DNA from: UBA4782 sp034430215
GTDB lineage: Bacteria; Chloroflexota; Anaerolineae; Anaerolineales; Anaerolineaceae
Length of the DNA: 64,000 bases
Reading direction: 5' to 3'
Assembly: GCA_034430215.1 (NCBI GenBank)
Contig: DAOUFE010000019.1
Span: 248,001 to 312,000 of the forward strand
This document shows positions 33,179 through 41,465 of the stretch, piece after piece; the stretch's first letter is position 1; each line of letters starts with the position of its first letter. The notes under the pieces are model-generated. The model made no database searches and was not told the origin of the DNA. It saw only the letters and a program-made list of their open reading frames with translations. The translations under genes and the position numbers were made by a program.

Positions 33179-35263
33179 TTACTTTTTAAGAGCATTGATT
33201 TCAATGACAACATTTCCCAGGCGGTCAATCGTTGCCTTATCGTTAGGGTTTATTACAATGGTCGTTGTCACTTCTTCGATGATGGCAGGACCTTCGATGA
33301 TATTTCCTGCTTTGAGCTTGCTGCCGTCATATATTCTAGTTTCCACCCAACCACCGGCCTCGCCAAAATATGTCTTGCGAGGTTCTTTTAATGCTGAACT
33401 GGCATCTTTTCCTCCAGATTCCCAACTGGTCAGGGATGTTTTGGGGATAATACCCGTTCCGGTAAGGCGGATATTGATCGATTCCAGCGGGCTGTCAGGT
33501 TCGCTATAAAGGAATAGTCGATTGTGTGCTTCGTGGAATCTTCTCTTGATTTCAGGCATCATTACCTCATCAATCTTTCCTGATGGGATAACGACTGGTA
33601 CTTCATGATGCTGTCCCATATAACGCAAATCAAAACCTCGTTCAATGTGGATTTGATCTTCTGACAGACCTTCATTCAACAAGGTTTTTCGAGCTTCAGC
33701 TTCCATGGCATCAAATGCCTGGTTGACTTCAGTCAAATCTAACGCATCTACTGGTTTCCACATGGTGCGAACATAGTCATGCTTCAGATCACTTTCCAAC
33801 ATACCCATTGCACAGAACACAGAAGCTGTTTTGGGTACAATCACCTTTGGAATGCCGACAATTTCAGCGATCTTTGATCCATGTAAAGCACCCGCACCTC
33901 CGGCAGCCACCAGGGCAAAATCGCGTGGATCGTGTCCTTTTTCAACACTCACAACCCGTGTCGCATCTGCCATATTGTTATTGACAACGGTATAGATCCC
34001 ATAGGCAGCCTCAATGGTGTCAATACCCAGAGGATCTGCTATTTCTCGCTTTACAGCATCATAAGAAGCCTGTTTGTCTATCGCAAACTCCCCACCCAGG
34101 TAGAAATCAGGATTGATATACCCTAACACAACATTTACATCGGTTGTCGCTGGTCTGGTGCCACCTTTACCATAACAGGCGGGTCCTGGTACCGCTCCTG
34201 CAGATTGAGGACCCACCCTTAACATATTACCTTGATCGAGATATGCCAGAGACCCACCACCAGCACCGATCGTATTGATATCGATCATTGGTAATGCAAC
34301 CCGGTACCGGGCAATTTCACCTTCTGTGGTCATGGCATAATTGCCATCTTTGATGAGGGTAACATCATAACTGGTACCACCCATATCCATCACGATCAAG
34401 TTGGGTGTATTAAGCTGTTTGGCAAAGAACATGCCTCCAACCGCTCCAGCTGAAGGACCAGAAAGCAATGTCGAAGCCCCATGTTCTACACCATAAGAAG
34501 CTGACATGATGCCACCATTGGATTGGGTGACAAGAACCTCATGTTTAAAACCTGCTTCGGTCAATTTATTCTGTAATTTTGTGAGGTATTGTCCAAGAAC
34601 TGGACCGACATAGGCATTTACTGCGGTTGTAGAAGTACGCTCATATTCACGAATTTGAGGCAAAATTTCTGAAGAGATTGATACATAGCAATCAGGGTAT
34701 TCTTCGTTGATAATTTCGCGGATTCTTCTTTCGTGAACAGGATTCATAAAAGAGAAAAGGGTGCATACCGCAATTGCAGTTACACCACTATCTTTCAACT
34801 TGTGCACTATCTGGCGCGTTTCATTCTCATCCAGGGGAGTGATCACTTTTCCAGAATAGTCCAGCCTTTCAGTCACTCCCAAACGAAGATGGCGGGGGAT
34901 AATTGGAGGTGGTGAAGCCAAAGAAAGATCCCAAATATTTTCCTTGTGAGCACGGCGCATCTCCAGGGCATCTCGAAAACCTTTGGTTGTGATCAACCCA
35001 GTTTTTGCACCGTTATACTGCAGCATGGTATTAGTAGCAACCGTCGTCCCATGTACGAGAATTTCTACTTTCTCCAGAAAATCAGAAAATTCCAGGTTAA
35101 AGAATCGGGCAGCTTTTTTCAAACAATCAAATAGCCCAATGGATGAGTCTGCTGGAGTAGATGGGGATTTGAAGATGTACATTTCTCCATTACTGGTAGT
35201 GACAACAAGGTCGGTAAAGGTTCCTCCAATATCAATGCCTACCCGGTAAGTGACATCGTTCAT
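33179..35263 (-). CDS. hyuA: hydantoinase A/oxoprolinase family ATP-dependent subunit (HyuA)
   Basis: A 694-residue protein of the actin/Hsp70-like ATPase fold. Near its start it has VGIDIGGTFTDLVV (phosphate-binding loop), then VHGTTVATNTMLQ and VMDMGGTSYDVTLI (second phosphate loop), and AAGGAGALHGSKIAEIVGI (adenosine motif). The ATP supplied here activates the amide for ring opening by HyuB. I take ATG 35263, which forms an ATGA overlap with the amidohydrolase stop, over an in-frame start at 35287 inside that gene. The size is normal for HyuA. The HyuAB pair differs from the dihydropyrimidinase-type hydantoinase in the E. coli xdhD/ssnA region, which needs no ATP. Confidence 0.92.
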   Translation of the reverse strand: MNDVTYRVGIDIGGTFTDLVVTTSNGEMYIFKSPSTPADSSIGLFDCLKKAARFFNLEFSDFLEKVEILVHGTTVATNTMLQYNGAKTGLITTKGFRDALEMRRAHKENIWDLSLASPPPIIPRHLRLGVTERLDYSGKVITPLDENETRQIVHKLKDSGVTAIAVCTLFSFMNPVHERRIREIINEEYPDCYVSISSEILPQIREYERTSTTAVNAYVGPVLGQYLTKLQNKLTEAGFKHEVLVTQSNGGIMSASYGVEHGASTLLSGPSAGAVGGMFFAKQLNTPNLIVMDMGGTSYDVTLIKDGNYAMTTEGEIARYRVALPMIDINTIGAGGGSLAYLDQGNMLRVGPQSAGAVPGPACYGKGGTRPATTDVNVVLGYINPDFYLGGEFAIDKQASYDAVKREIADPLGIDTIEAAYGIYTVVNNNMADATRVVSVEKGHDPRDFALVAAGGAGALHGSKIAEIVGIPKVIVPKTASVFCAMGMLESDLKHDYVRTMWKPVDALDLTEVNQAFDAMEAEARKTLLNEGLSEDQIHIERGFDLRYMGQHHEVPVVIPSGKIDEVMMPEIKRRFHEAHNRLFLYSEPDSPLESINIRLTGTGIIPKTSLTSWESGGKDASSALKEPRKTYFGEAGGWVETRIYDGSKLKAGNIIEGPAIIEEVTTTIVINPNDKATIDRLGNVVIEINALKK

Positions 35264-36603
35264 TGTATTGATCCTGCCTTTTTCCAAATTTTTGTTGTTT
35301 CTTCAACTGCTTTTCGTTGAATTTCTTCTTCGTCTACATTCACCAATTTATGATGGTCCACAACGACCTTTCCATCCACCAATACTGTTTCTACATTCGC
35401 GCCATCAACATCATTAATAAGGGTGTCATAGAACACCTGTGGTAAAAGAGGAGAAGGTTGTTCAGGTTTTATGATGAGAACGTCAGCCTTCTTGCCGACC
35501 TCGAGTGAGCCAATCTCGTTTTCTTTTTGGATCGCTTTGGCTGCATTGGTGGTAGCAAAATCTATTGCCTGGAAAGAGGGAATGACTCCCGGATTGTGAT
35601 GATGTACTTTATGTAGTAAATATGCCATGCGAATGTATTGGAATAAATCCAAAGTAAAGAAACAGTCATGTCCAAGGCTGACCGTAATTCCTTCGTTGAG
35701 CATCTCTACAATAGGGGCAACGCCATTTCCTCCCAGCATGTTACTCATTGGGGTGTGAGCAACTTTTACATCATGGTCACGCCAAAGGGCAATTTCTTCT
35801 GCATTCATGTTAATGCAATGGACTGCCAATACATCTGGACCTAAGAAACCAGTATCACGCAGTACAAATGGTGCGGTTCTACCAAATTTTTCAATGACCA
35901 GGGGTGGTGGAACTTCTGCAACGTGGATCTTGATGCCGGCTCCAAGATCAGTAGCTAAACCGCGAACTTCTCGAAGCATTTCTTCACTGGCTGTGTAAAC
36001 GGTATGAACAGCCATTCTTCCAGAAACTCGGCTTTCAGGATCATCCTTATATTTCTTGAAGAACCGAACATTTTCGTTGATACCTGCACGGGCGTTTTCT
36101 TTGGATATGCGCTCGGTCGATTCATAACAAATTACAGCACGGCTTCCTAATTTCATTACCGCATCAGCAGACACATCAAGGCATCCATCTACAACACTTG
36201 GTGCCTCGACCATATCGACAACGGTGGTAGTACCTGTTTTAAGCATCTTCGCACCTGCCCAAAGGGAACACCAGTAAATACTTTCATAAGTGCTCGCTTC
36301 TTCAATATCAGGCCACCACCATTTCGTGAGGAGATCCATGAACGCCCGGAATTTTGAATAATCAACAGGCATGTTATGCCCTACTACACTGGGCATATGG
36401 GTATGGGTACAGATCAAACCAGGCATAACAATCTTGCCGCTGGCATCAATCACTTTTTCAGCAGGATAAGCTTTTTCAATTTCAATAGTAGGTCCTACCG
36501 CAACAATCTTGTTTCCGGTAATTGCTACAGCTCCATCAGGAAAGACTCTTCTATTGGCATCCTGTGTTCCAACCAATGCGCCTTTTATCAAAATATCAGC
36601 CAT
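35260..36603 (-). CDS. amidohydrolase of the SsnA/chlorohydrolase/cytosine deaminase group
   Basis: A 447-residue metal-dependent hydrolase. PGLICTHTHMP supplies the first His-x-His metal pair, and KIHVAEVPP, LAVHCINM and SLGHDC supply the later histidines and aspartate in the family order. The C-terminal LEVGKKADVLII is typical of this group. The segments around GSRAVICYESTER and LVDGKVVVDHH resemble SsnA of E. coli, a protein encoded beside a molybdenum hydroxylase. The family deaminates or dechlorinates N-heterocycles such as guanine, cytosine, creatinine and s-triazines. GGAGG precedes the ATG. Its stop overlaps hyuA, so product hand-off to the hydantoinase is likely. Confidence 0.9.
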   Translation of the reverse strand: MADILIKGALVGTQDANRRVFPDGAVAITGNKIVAVGPTIEIEKAYPAEKVIDASGKIVMPGLICTHTHMPSVVGHNMPVDYSKFRAFMDLLTKWWWPDIEEASTYESIYWCSLWAGAKMLKTGTTTVVDMVEAPSVVDGCLDVSADAVMKLGSRAVICYESTERISKENARAGINENVRFFKKYKDDPESRVSGRMAVHTVYTASEEMLREVRGLATDLGAGIKIHVAEVPPPLVIEKFGRTAPFVLRDTGFLGPDVLAVHCINMNAEEIALWRDHDVKVAHTPMSNMLGGNGVAPIVEMLNEGITVSLGHDCFFTLDLFQYIRMAYLLHKVHHHNPGVIPSFQAIDFATTNAAKAIQKENEIGSLEVGKKADVLIIKPEQPSPLLPQVFYDTLINDVDGANVETVLVDGKVVVDHHKLVNVDEEEIQRKAVEETTKIWKKAGSIQ

Positions 36604-36614
36604 TTATTTTCCTC

Positions 36615-37796
36615 CTAATCAAAATAGGTCAGGTGAATTGCATTAAAATTACATGCGTAGCGACACAATCCGCATCCGTAACATTTTTCTGGTATGAGAT
36701 GTACTTTGTGGTCATCGCCTAAAAACAGGGCATCGTATACACACGAAACAACACAGCGGTTGCATCCAGTACATAGATTAGGATCTATAACTGGTGGTTG
36801 AGGTGTTGTAATGGTAACCAAACCGCGTTCTTTTCGTGATGCAATTCTTTTTAAAGTTAATCCGATAAAATCCTGAACATCAAAGTATCCATGATCAGCA
36901 ACCCATTTATCAATTCCTGTAATTATTCTTTCGAATTGATGCGTCCCTCTCAAATGCCCAGCAGTAACGACACCAACAAAGCTTGCACCTGCCATAAAGT
37001 ATTCAATCGCATCTTCAGCACGAGAAATACCTCCCACACCGATCAATGGGATCTTTACATGTTGTGCCATTTCCAGGATCATCCTGAGAGAAATTGGTTT
37101 TAGAGCTGAACCAGTCAAACCACCCACACCTCTAGGACCACCTAATGCTGGTTCACCTGTCTCGATATCAATTTTTAATGCTGGTCCGAATGCATCTGCA
37201 CAGGCAATCGCATCAATTCCAGCTTCTTCTGCTGCTATAGCCCATTCCACAACGTTAGCATGGAAGAGCGCGCTAAATTTTGAAATGACAGGAACAGTGA
37301 CTGCGTCTTTAACTGCATGGATTGTTGCCACATATGGAGCAACATCATGGACTTCTGGAGGTGGCATGGTTAATCCAGGAAACATTGCTTGAAGAATCTC
37401 TCCCATGTGAGGACAAACTGTGGGCATTTCAATCATGTCAGCTCCTGCAGCAACTGCCTGTTTCGCAAGACTGGCTGCTTCTGCGGGATGAAGTCCCGCT
37501 AATGAAGCAATGATCGGGATACCTGCTTCTTTTGCTTTTGGAAGCTCTACGTCAAACCATTGTTTTGCAGAAAGGGTTGTACCGAATACACTGTTGATGA
37601 AACCTCCATCAACCAAAGTAAAACAGGGGCGTACGTCTTCAACTGCATTGGCAACGATGGTCTTTGTAACGATGGCAGCAACACCCGTCTTGCTGGCTCT
37701 GACAATCGTCTCACCATCTGCACCGTGACAGCCCGCAGCAATAATGACACGGTTCTTAAGAGGTATACCTGCAAGGTTGAGAGATGCTTCTTTCAT
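36615..37796 (-). CDS. dihydroorotate dehydrogenase/PreA-like flavoprotein with two [4Fe-4S] clusters
   Basis: A 393-residue protein. The first 320 residues form an FMN-binding barrel with NLAGIPLKNRVIIAAGCHG, ADMIEMPTVCPHMG, PVISKFSALF and GVGGISRAEDAIEYFMAGAS. The C terminus adds a bacterial ferredoxin domain with CTGCNRCVVSC and CYGCGLCRYAC. This layout matches PreA, the ferredoxin-bearing subunit that reduces uracil and thymine, but no PreT partner gene is near. ATG 37796 has GAGGAG 7 bases upstream and is better than ATG 37802, which is too close, or the longer 37847 frame. Electrons could come from ferredoxins reduced by the AOR, so a reversible C=C or C=N reduction in a ring is a fair guess. 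Confidence 0.82.
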   Translation of the reverse strand: MKEASLNLAGIPLKNRVIIAAGCHGADGETIVRASKTGVAAIVTKTIVANAVEDVRPCFTLVDGGFINSVFGTTLSAKQWFDVELPKAKEAGIPIIASLAGLHPAEAASLAKQAVAAGADMIEMPTVCPHMGEILQAMFPGLTMPPPEVHDVAPYVATIHAVKDAVTVPVISKFSALFHANVVEWAIAAEEAGIDAIACADAFGPALKIDIETGEPALGGPRGVGGLTGSALKPISLRMILEMAQHVKIPLIGVGGISRAEDAIEYFMAGASFVGVVTAGHLRGTHQFERIITGIDKWVADHGYFDVQDFIGLTLKRIASRKERGLVTITTPQPPVIDPNLCTGCNRCVVSCVYDALFLGDDHKVHLIPEKCYGCGLCRYACNFNAIHLTYFD

Positions 37797-37871
37797 ACGC
37801 ATACTCCTCGCAATAGTTATGTCTGGGAAGTGGCTTTTTACGGTCACTCCCCATTGTTCATCGATGAAAAT

Positions 37872-38876
37872 TTATGCGCCCAAAGTAAGAGCTAAGACTG
37901 CTTTTTGAGCATGTAACCTGTTTTCAGCTTCGTCTTGAATGAGTGAATTAGGTCCATAAATGACATCAGCAGTCACTTCATGACCCACAGCAGCTGGCAT
38001 ACAGTGCATGAATTTTGCGTGTGGTTTTGCCAATCCCATTACTTCTGAATCAACTCTCCAATGTTTGAACCGTTCGGGTTCCTGGTTGTGGGGAGTGGGA
38101 TATTGCCAGTTGTTGGCAGGTGACCCTGCGCGAAATACATCTGGCATTACATAACAGTAAGCGTTAATAAAATCAGCGTCTTTTGCTGCCTTCTTCATAT
38201 CATGAACGATTTCCAGGCTTGCACCATTTTCTGACGCAAAACCTTGTGCCCGGTCGATGATATCCTGTGGAGGTGTATATTCTTCAGGGCAGGCAAGCAC
38301 AAACTGAAAATTTTTCAATCGTGACGCGAGGTACATACTGGATACCACAAGGCCAAGTGGTGGGTTGTATTCGTGGTATGCCCAGGTGAGAACGTACTTG
38401 ATGTTATCAAAACGACCTTTCTTTTCAAGCACCGTCTGAAAATCTGCCAATGCCTGAAAAGGATGCTCAAAATCGGTGGATGCATTGAATACTGGGATGT
38501 CCAACAAGTTTGCGGCTTCTTCCAACGTTGATTGAGCCAAAAGTCTGGCAATTAGAATATCGAAATAGCGATCCATTACACGGCAGGTATCGCCCCAGCT
38601 TTCCACCCCAGAATCTGACCATGTTTTTCCACCGCTGAGATCTTCAGCTGCACCACCCAATTGATGCATAGCTCGCCAGAAAGACATTCTGGTACGGGAT
38701 GAAGGTGTTTCAAATATCATCGCAGCTGCTTTGCCACGAAGAATGTGGTCTTGAAATTCGCCACGTGATATACCGCGTTTGAGTTCCAATGCGGTTTGAA
38801 AAATTACATCGATTTCTTCTCTTGAAAAATCTGCCAATGAAAGAACATCACGACCTTTCAGACTCAAAGCACCCAT
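37872..38876 (-). CDS. carbamoyltransferase of the YgeW/knotted type (not ornithine-specific)
   Basis: A 334-residue member of the aspartate/ornithine carbamoyltransferase family. The carbamoyl-phosphate residues are intact: PSSRTRMSFWRA, EHPFQALAD and FMHCMPAAVGHEV. The ornithine motif DxxxSMG found in the argF product of this window is replaced by DADFINAYCYVMPDV, and the central strand reads VLTWAYHEYNP, close to the TWAYSPS of YgeW and the TWA of acetylornithine carbamoyltransferases. The likely job here is phosphorolysis of an N-carbamoyl compound to carbamoyl phosphate, which carbamate kinase elsewhere could convert to ATP. The acceptor amine is unknown. GAGGAGG precedes the ATG. Confidence 0.85.
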   Translation of the reverse strand: MGALSLKGRDVLSLADFSREEIDVIFQTALELKRGISRGEFQDHILRGKAAAMIFETPSSRTRMSFWRAMHQLGGAAEDLSGGKTWSDSGVESWGDTCRVMDRYFDILIARLLAQSTLEEAANLLDIPVFNASTDFEHPFQALADFQTVLEKKGRFDNIKYVLTWAYHEYNPPLGLVVSSMYLASRLKNFQFVLACPEEYTPPQDIIDRAQGFASENGASLEIVHDMKKAAKDADFINAYCYVMPDVFRAGSPANNWQYPTPHNQEPERFKHWRVDSEVMGLAKPHAKFMHCMPAAVGHEVTADVIYGPNSLIQDEAENRLHAQKAVLALTLGA

Positions 38877-38914
38877 TACAGCCTCCTCATGAATTTTCGT
38901 TTGTTGAGATAGTC

Positions 38915-39208
38915 TTATCCACCTTCCATGGGTGGTAAGAATGAAAGAACATCACCATCTTTAAGCGGTAAATCAATTTCAGCTACAGAATGCATGTGTC
39001 TATGATTCTTTATCAGTATGCGCAAAGGTCCAGTATTGTTCTCCTCCAGGAGAGGATCAATTATTTGTGAGACGAATTCTGGTTGAACATTCTTCTTCAG
39101 TTCATTTAAAGCATCACGAAGAGAGCAATTCTCTATCAAACTCAATTCAAGTTCTTTTTTACCTGACAAGGATCGAAACAATCCAGAAAAACGAACTACC
39201 AGTTTCAT
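38915..39208 (-). CDS. MoaD/ThiS-family sulfur carrier linked to the AOR
   Basis: A 97-residue ubiquitin-fold protein beginning MKLVVRFSGLFRSLSG and ending in FLPPMEGG. The terminal Gly-Gly is the site that is adenylated and thiocarboxylated in MoaD. It starts 5 bases after the AOR gene. MoaD-like genes are often found beside aldehyde:ferredoxin oxidoreductases and probably serve dithiolene formation of their tungsten/molybdenum pterin cofactor. No MoaE or MoeB is in the window, so the general set must be elsewhere. Confidence 0.85.
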   Translation of the reverse strand: MKLVVRFSGLFRSLSGKKELELSLIENCSLRDALNELKKNVQPEFVSQIIDPLLEENNTGPLRILIKNHRHMHSVAEIDLPLKDGDVLSFLPPMEGG

Positions 39209-39213
39209 TAGCC

Positions 39214-41043
39214 TCAGCCCTTTAGCCCTAGCTTCTCAAGGCGTTCAGGTGTTGGTATACCATTGGCATCCCAGCCCCTGTACTCATAATAATCCTTGAT
39301 CAAAATATTGAAGTCAGAATGAGTAAGTGGTTTATACCCTTCTGGAAAATCTAGGGGAACTTTGAAACAAATTTCGGGCAAGGAGTCTTGCGAAGCATCG
39401 ATCCCTGCAGCCAAGTTGTACATCCTTTCCATATTCCAAATAGCTTCACCCATTAACTCGAATTGTTCAGCAGTAACACTCATACCACTTGCATTATTCA
39501 ATAGATCTACAAATTGCGCAGGCTTAAGCACAAATTCTGCGAATCGGCAGGATACCAGGGTGAATGTGGCATTCACTACATTTTGAATATTCGCAACCAA
39601 CTCTGCTCTTCCTTCGGTTGAATCCATTGGAACGAATTCCATTAATTCCATCCCGATTGGTGCACGTTTATGGCAAGCTCCACGATTTGCGGTTGCAAAT
39701 GTGGTAGCCACACCGCGCATTCTTTCTGGCATCCATGCCGCAAATTCCATTCCCTTAACTTGTAACGCAAAATCCTGGGATCCCTGACCAAGCTTTTCGC
39801 TGGCACGTTTCACACCTTCAGCTAAAAGGTCACCGATTCCTTCTCGTGCTGCAATCATTTCTATCAATCGTACCGTTGCATCAGGATTTCCAAATTCAAG
39901 GGTGTATCCTTCTCCCAGGGCGTTTTTACTGAGAATGCCTCTATCAACGCACTCCATGGCAAAAGCAACATTTACCCCTAATGAAAGGGTATCCATGCCA
40001 TATTTTTCTGCTTGATCGTTGGCATAATACAGCATATCAGAATTGTCATTGAAGCAAAGAGAACCGATGGAATACATTGTTTCGTACTCGGGTCCTCTTG
40101 TCCATATTGTTCCCCATTTGGTTTCAATTGGCTTTCTCACCATGCCGCAGTGAACAAGGCAACTCTGACAAGCAATAGGACGGGTTTCGTATTTACGCAT
40201 AAATGCTTCGCCATCTATCTCATTGGCATGCTCGAAACTCGTGTATTTATGGTATCGTGTCGCAAAAACATGCTTATCATTGATGAGTGCGACTCCCGAA
40301 CCTGTACCAATTCTGCCAAATCCACCCAACAAACTCCATGGATGAGAAAGATCTTCTTTAAAAGCGGTATACGTTCTTTCAATTGCTTCCTCAAATCCTT
40401 TTGGGTTAGCAACTTTGACATCATTAATTCCTGCTACTCCAAAGACCTTTAAATTCTTCGAACCAAATACTGCCCCTGCACCTCCACGTCCAAAGGCTCG
40501 AGTTTCAGAAATCGCAGCAGCATACCGAATTAGATTTTCGCCTGCCAATCCAATTCCTACAGTATGCAGATCCTTTCGTCCACTGGCTGCTTTTACATAC
40601 TCTTCTGCCTCTCTTACTGGTTTCCCTTTCAATTCAGGGCAATCTACGAACTTGACCCCACCAGGTGTGAGAGTGACATACACCAACTGGTCAGCTCTCC
40701 CTTCAAACACAATCACATCATACCCAGTAGATTTAATAGCTGTTGCAAGTTGCCCACCTGCGTAAGTATTAATAATTCCTGTTGTCAGGGGAGACTTAGT
40801 AATAATACAGGTCTGTGCAAAAAGTGGTGCAACGGTACCAGTGAGTGGACCAACACAAATGAAAATTTTGTTCTCAGGATCAAGAGCATCTGTTGTGGGG
40901 GGAACTTCGTGAGTTAAAAGTTTGACACCAAAACCCATACCTCCCACCCAATGCTGGATCATTTTTTCGCTGATTGGTTCTTCTCGTGTTGTGCGATCGG
41001 TCAAATTTATCCTGAGTAACTTGCGGTTATAGCATTCATACAT
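39214..41043 (-). CDS. aor: aldehyde:ferredoxin oxidoreductase family protein (tungsten/molybdenum bis-pterin)
   Basis: A 609-residue member of the AOR family. It starts YNRKLLRINLTDRTTREEPI, typical of the family, and has the cofactor-binding GGMGFGVKLLTHE, a RGGAGAVFGSKNLK loop and the cluster cysteines in RPIACQSCLVHCG with a further Cys near the C-terminal half. AOR enzymes oxidise aldehydes to acids, or run the reverse, with ferredoxin. The upstream four-cluster ferredoxin and the downstream MoaD-like gene form a unit with it. The metal is likely tungsten by family. In this operon it may oxidise an aldehyde released by the ring-opening or demethylation steps, or channel ferredoxin electrons. 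Confidence 0.9.
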   Translation of the reverse strand: MYECYNRKLLRINLTDRTTREEPISEKMIQHWVGGMGFGVKLLTHEVPPTTDALDPENKIFICVGPLTGTVAPLFAQTCIITKSPLTTGIINTYAGGQLATAIKSTGYDVIVFEGRADQLVYVTLTPGGVKFVDCPELKGKPVREAEEYVKAASGRKDLHTVGIGLAGENLIRYAAAISETRAFGRGGAGAVFGSKNLKVFGVAGINDVKVANPKGFEEAIERTYTAFKEDLSHPWSLLGGFGRIGTGSGVALINDKHVFATRYHKYTSFEHANEIDGEAFMRKYETRPIACQSCLVHCGMVRKPIETKWGTIWTRGPEYETMYSIGSLCFNDNSDMLYYANDQAEKYGMDTLSLGVNVAFAMECVDRGILSKNALGEGYTLEFGNPDATVRLIEMIAAREGIGDLLAEGVKRASEKLGQGSQDFALQVKGMEFAAWMPERMRGVATTFATANRGACHKRAPIGMELMEFVPMDSTEGRAELVANIQNVVNATFTLVSCRFAEFVLKPAQFVDLLNNASGMSVTAEQFELMGEAIWNMERMYNLAAGIDASQDSLPEICFKVPLDFPEGYKPLTHSDFNILIKDYYEYRGWDANGIPTPERLEKLGLKG

Positions 41044-41055
41044 AATTGACCTCCT

Positions 41056-41457
41056 CTACTCTTCAATGCTCAGAGCGCCAACAGCGCAATCTGTTACACA
41101 CTGATATCTGCCGTCGCATGTATCACATTTAACAGCCACATTGTTCAACGGATCGATCCACACTCCATCGAATTGACAGGCATCTACGCAGCTCGCACAC
41201 CCAATGCAAACATCAGAAAGAATTTTGACCGATCGTTCTGACGTGAAAACCATTGCTTCAGAAGGGCAGGCAGGAAGACAGTCAGGTTCTTCACACTGGA
41301 GGCAAAGACGAGCTGCAGGTTTTTCTGGCCATTGTGATATGATACGGATGCCTGATTTGTTAGAGTTGTAAACCTGAAAGTGAATAAAAGAACATTTCAA
41401 CTCGCAGGTTCTACACTCAGTACATTTGTTCAGATCAATTACCAGACGCTTTGCCAT
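41056..41457 (-). CDS. four-cluster ferredoxin-type electron-transfer subunit (HycB/DmsB-like)
   Basis: A 133-residue iron-sulfur protein with sixteen cysteines grouped as for four [4Fe-4S] clusters. The groups are CTECRTCELKC, CLQCEEPDCLPAC, CIGCASCVDAC and CDTCDGRYQC followed by VTDC. There is no signal peptide or anchor, so it works in the cytoplasm. It is encoded 12 bases upstream of the AOR gene and is almost certainly its electron partner. Proteins of this shape often link AORs to NAD- or membrane-linked acceptors. The ATG is preceded by GGAG. Confidence 0.9.
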   Translation of the reverse strand: MAKRLVIDLNKCTECRTCELKCSFIHFQVYNSNKSGIRIISQWPEKPAARLCLQCEEPDCLPACPSEAMVFTSERSVKILSDVCIGCASCVDACQFDGVWIDPLNNVAVKCDTCDGRYQCVTDCAVGALSIEE

Positions 41458-41465
41458 TTTTTCTC

